DNA of 64,000 nucleotides from CAZHNW01 sp942491575 (lineage in GTDB: Bacteria; Spirochaetota; UBA4802; UBA5550). The stretch spans positions 1,488,001 through 1,552,000 of the forward strand of contig CALOBT010000025.1 in NCBI GenBank assembly GCA_942491575.1, read 5' to 3'. Every line of letters begins with the position of its first letter. Within the stretch, counting starts at the first letter, position 1. Shown here piece after piece: positions 61,986 to 64,000 of this stretch. The translations under genes and the position numbers were made by a program. Below the pieces are notes generated by a model. It was given only the letters and a program-made list of their open reading frames with translations, had not been told where the DNA came from and did not search any database.

Positions 61986-62261
61986 TTACATCCAACGAAC
62001 CTTTTTCTTTTCATCGTCGTCATTATCATCGTCGTCATTGTTATTATTCGTTTCGCGTTCATCTCTCTGCAATTCTTTCATCATGTGATAGAAACCGATT
62101 ACCATCCCGATAACGGTACCCAGTGCCAAAAAAAGAGGTGATTTTTGATATTTATTATCCAGGTAATGTCCGCCATATACAAAAAGAAAAATAGTAATCG
62201 CCAGCTGCAATCCAAGGGTTATATGCGTAAAAATTATTTGCGACGATTTTCTTTTCTTCAT
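61986..62261 (-). CDS. AtpZ/AtpI-like F0 assembly protein with Asp/Asn-rich tail
   Basis: A 91-residue membrane protein with two helices: about 8-32 (IIFTHITLGLQLAITIFLFVYGG) and about 42-60 (SPLFLALGTVIGMVIGFYHMM), the GVxLGxxxGFYxMMKEL pattern of the AtpZ/AtpI family that helps c-ring assembly or Mg2+ supply. The tail after KELQRDERE is a low-complexity run of Asn and Asp then lysines, made by a trinucleotide repeat. ATG 62261 has AAAGGAG upstream; the longer frame to 62321 is not supported. It precedes atpB, the usual atp operon position. Confidence 0.8.
   Translation of the reverse strand: MKKRKSSQIIFTHITLGLQLAITIFLFVYGGHYLDNKYQKSPLFLALGTVIGMVIGFYHMMKELQRDERETNNNNDDDDNDDDEKKKVRWM
62011..62049. 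repeat. Trinucleotide repeat tract in the AtpZ-like gene
   Basis: A run of GTC/ATC/ATT-type triplets on the plus strand (GAC, GAT, AAC, AAT on the coding strand) encodes NNNNDDDDNDDD. Changes in repeat number would keep the frame and only change tail length. Confidence 0.7.
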
Positions 62262-62451
62262 TAATTTCTCCTTTGTTGTTATTCTCCCCTTAAAACAATA
62301 ATTGTCAATATAATATGACATTCTTTATTTAAAAAAATTAAATCAACACTGACACTATGACGATAATAATTGAGAACTTAAAAAGGGAATTAGTCTTTCT
62401 CTATCATATCCATTCAACGTGAAATAATTTTTATTATAGAAAGGATCAAAC

Positions 62452-62706
62452 ATGCATATATCAATTAATCTAACAGAAAAAGAGAATGAATATATTGCAA
62501 ACTGCCCTGAACTGGACATCAACTGCTATGGAGAAAACAGGAAACAGGCAGTACGCAGGATACAGCAGGTAATAGAATTTTATATTCAATCTGCCCGAGA
62601 CCTGGGACTGGATGTTGAACGATTTAATGAAGTATCAATTGAAGGAGAAAAAACAAAACCTATTCACAATAATTTGCTGGTACCTATATCAGAAGCCATC
62701 AATTAA
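62452..62706 (+). CDS. HicB-like protein without a HicA partner
   Basis: An 84-residue protein that matches the N-terminal part of HicB-type antitoxins: ISINLTEKENEYIANCPELDINCYGENRKQAVRRIQQVIEFYIQSAR, in overlapping strand-strand-helix order. HicB proteins neutralise the mRNA-cutting HicA toxin. No HicA-like double-stranded-RNA-binding small gene lies on either side, and no DNA-binding helix-turn-helix or ribbon-helix-helix domain follows, so it is an orphan. AAGGA precedes the ATG. It lies between divergent atpZ and convergent mscS. Confidence 0.65.
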   Translation: MHISINLTEKENEYIANCPELDINCYGENRKQAVRRIQQVIEFYIQSARDLGLDVERFNEVSIEGEKTKPIHNNLLVPISEAIN

Positions 62707-62728
62707 ATATTGGAGGGATGCAACACAG

Positions 62729-63817
62729 TTAATTCTTCATATGAACATCAAGTTGCGGGAAAGGAATAACTACTCCGCTTTCATTAAATCTACGGTAAAT
62801 CAGAAAGTTTACATCACTGATTATTTCGAATCTTCTCTGAACATCCGTTATCCAGACCTCGAGAGTCATATTAATTGATGAATTGTCAAACTTTTCCAGT
62901 AAAACCACCGGGGGCGGTTTACTTAAAATTTTCTCATGATCTTCAGCAATGGCAAGAAGTACGTCCCTTGCTGCTTCCGGATTCGATTTGTATGATATAC
63001 CAACTGGAATTTCGATAAGGACATTGTCATCATTCAAGCTCCAGTTAATTACATTTTCGGAAATAAACTTGGAATTAGGAACGACCATCAATATATTTTC
63101 ACGAGTTTTAATCAATGTACTCCTTGCCTGAATACGATCAACGGTGCCGCAAATTTTGTCCACCTCCACATAATCACCAACCTTAATGGGACGCTCCAGC
63201 AGAATAACCACACCGCTTATAAAATTACTCGCGATATTCTGCAGACCGAAACCAACGCCAACCATCAGGCCGGCACCGATCGTTGCGAAAACAGATAGAT
63301 TTATACCATTAACCTGCAAGCCAATGATAACACCTGTTGCGATTACAAGATATTTTACGAAATTATCCAGTATATTCTGCACACCAGGATCGATATTTGT
63401 GTTGGGATACACATCTTTTCTCAACAGCAGGCTTGTATAACGTGCAACAAATACTGATACTGAAACTATAATAAGAAGAAGTGAGATTGAAATAATGGAT
63501 ACCGGTGAAGAGCCAATATGGAAAAATGGCTTAAACAAAAGAAGGTAAAAGTAATATATAACTGATTGTTTGATACCCGCGAGCCTGAGCCCAAGAGAAA
63601 GACCTCCCGCCAGAAGGAACAGGCGAAGGACCGATTCAACAAGAAAAGTACTTTTCCCGAAAAACTCCCAGAATGCGGCCAATCGTTTTCTCAACACGCC
63701 GATTAAGATCCTGCCCAGAAAATAACCAGTCAATGTCGAAAGGATTACCTGAAGAGAAATAAGGGGCGTAATCTGAATTGAACCTATTGTAAAGATGACT
63801 GTATTCAAAAATATCAT
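62729..63817 (-). CDS. MscS-family mechanosensitive channel
   Basis: A 362-residue small-conductance mechanosensitive channel relative, opening under membrane tension to release solutes. Four to five helices: about 5-30, 45-70, 85-115, 145-165, and a pore helix with GLMVGVGFGLQNIASNFISGVVIL (about 190-213), the Gly/Ala-lined TM3 pattern. The MscS beta domain follows: RPIKVGDYVEVDKICGTVDRIQARSTLIKTRENILMVVPNSKFI, in family motifs. The C-terminal alpha/beta domain ends at 362. Its upstream neighbour has a strong terminator, so it is transcribed on its own. Confidence 0.92.
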   Translation of the reverse strand: MIFLNTVIFTIGSIQITPLISLQVILSTLTGYFLGRILIGVLRKRLAAFWEFFGKSTFLVESVLRLFLLAGGLSLGLRLAGIKQSVIYYFYLLLFKPFFHIGSSPVSIISISLLLIIVSVSVFVARYTSLLLRKDVYPNTNIDPGVQNILDNFVKYLVIATGVIIGLQVNGINLSVFATIGAGLMVGVGFGLQNIASNFISGVVILLERPIKVGDYVEVDKICGTVDRIQARSTLIKTRENILMVVPNSKFISENVINWSLNDDNVLIEIPVGISYKSNPEAARDVLLAIAEDHEKILSKPPPVVLLEKFDNSSINMTLEVWITDVQRRFEIISDVNFLIYRRFNESGVVIPFPQLDVHMKN

Positions 63818-63830
63818 AGAAATTAATAAA

Positions 63831-63857
63831 AAGAGAGGAGTAAAAAACTCCTCTCTT
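63831..63857 (-). terminator. Rho-independent terminator after the right-edge gene
   Basis: AAGAGAGGAGT (63831-63841) and ACTCCTCTCTT (63847-63857) are a perfect 11-bp stem with a 5-base loop. T-rich DNA follows on the minus strand (TTTTTATTAATT), right after the edge gene. T-rich DNA also follows on the plus strand. Confidence 0.85.
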
Positions 63858-63865
63858 TTCTATTT

Positions 63866-64000
63866 TTATTTAACTTCTTCGAGTTTATCTTCAAAAACGG
63901 TAAAGCTGTTCTTTGCAAGCATTTGCTTTTCCCAGTTTCTTCGTTTTGCCGCCTTTTTTCTATTGTGCAGCATAAATTCTATTTTTTCTTTCACTTCATT
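63866..64000 (-). CDS. C-terminal fragment of a hypothetical gene, cut by the window edge
   Basis: The last 44 codons and the stop of a minus-strand gene: NEVKEKIEFMLHNRKKAAKR, then RNWEKQMLAKNSFTVFEDKL and EEVK. It is basic and helical. The function cannot be told from this piece. A clear terminator follows. Confidence 0.75.
   Translation of the reverse strand, partial: NEVKEKIEFMLHNRKKAAKRRNWEKQMLAKNSFTVFEDKLEEVK

Noticed and set aside
61871..62062. 63-residue open frame overlapping the end of the AtpZ-like gene
   Set aside because: Its Met/Thr run is the out-of-frame reading of the triplet repeat, and no SD is present.

Overview
The window looks like a chromosomal segment of a free-living, flagellated spirochaete (Spirochaetota). 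Two FlaB-type flagellins, FlaG and a long FliD sit together, and the envelope proteins are Gram-negative in style (OmpA-like domain, lipoproteins, RND exporter). A complete F-type ATP synthase operon is present. Among cultured spirochaetes this fits the Leptospira side better than Treponema, Borrelia and relatives, which mostly use V-type enzymes. Species cannot be named from the sequence alone. No rRNA, tRNA, insertion sequence, prophage or CRISPR array was seen.

Layout. 1-3.9 kb: a histidine kinase and an overlapping response-regulator/multi-PAS gene that runs off the left edge and carries a one-base frameshift in a G run. 4.1-7.5 kb: a small membrane protein, a PrsW-like membrane protease fused to PilZ-like and cyclic-nucleotide-binding domains, a STAS anti-anti-sigma protein, and a patch of stem-loop repeats. 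7.5-17.3 kb: a divergent fatty-acid beta-oxidation regulon. SCP2-like protein, acyl-CoA ligase, thiolase and a START-domain protein lie on the minus strand. A TetR regulator, two acyl-CoA dehydrogenases, 3-hydroxyacyl-CoA dehydrogenase and enoyl-CoA hydratase lie on the plus strand. Three copies of one palindromic operator flank it. 17.6-26.3 kb: polysaccharide deacetylase, lipoprotein, NeuB-like sialic-acid-type synthase, glycerol kinase, a single-domain MshEN-like protein, IlvE, a MacB-like permease and ArgH. 26.4-32.6 kb: flagellar filament genes (unknown protein, FliD, FlaG, two flagellins) with highly structured leaders.

32.9-39.4 kb: a PQQ-propeller/OmpA fusion, then an overlapping RND exporter / PhnD-like binding protein / TPR lipoprotein operon. 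39.5-54.9 kb: a cupin, then a long minus-strand run. In transcription order it is a very acidic protein, a GAF/GGDEF-like protein, an FGE-like (SUMF1) protein, TrpE, TrpGD, a PAS-SpoIIE phosphatase, a PAS histidine kinase and alpha-glucan phosphorylase. 55.0-62.3 kb: the ATP synthase operon (atpZ-like, then B E F H A G D C), closed by a clear terminator. 62.4-64.0 kb: an orphan HicB-like protein, an MscS channel and a truncated gene at the right edge.

The best candidates for undescribed biology are the PrsW-PilZ-cNMP fusion, the acidic/GAF-GGDEF-like/FGE-like trio that runs into tryptophan and signalling genes, the RND/PhnD-like/TPR operon, and the RNA structures upstream of the flagellin genes.
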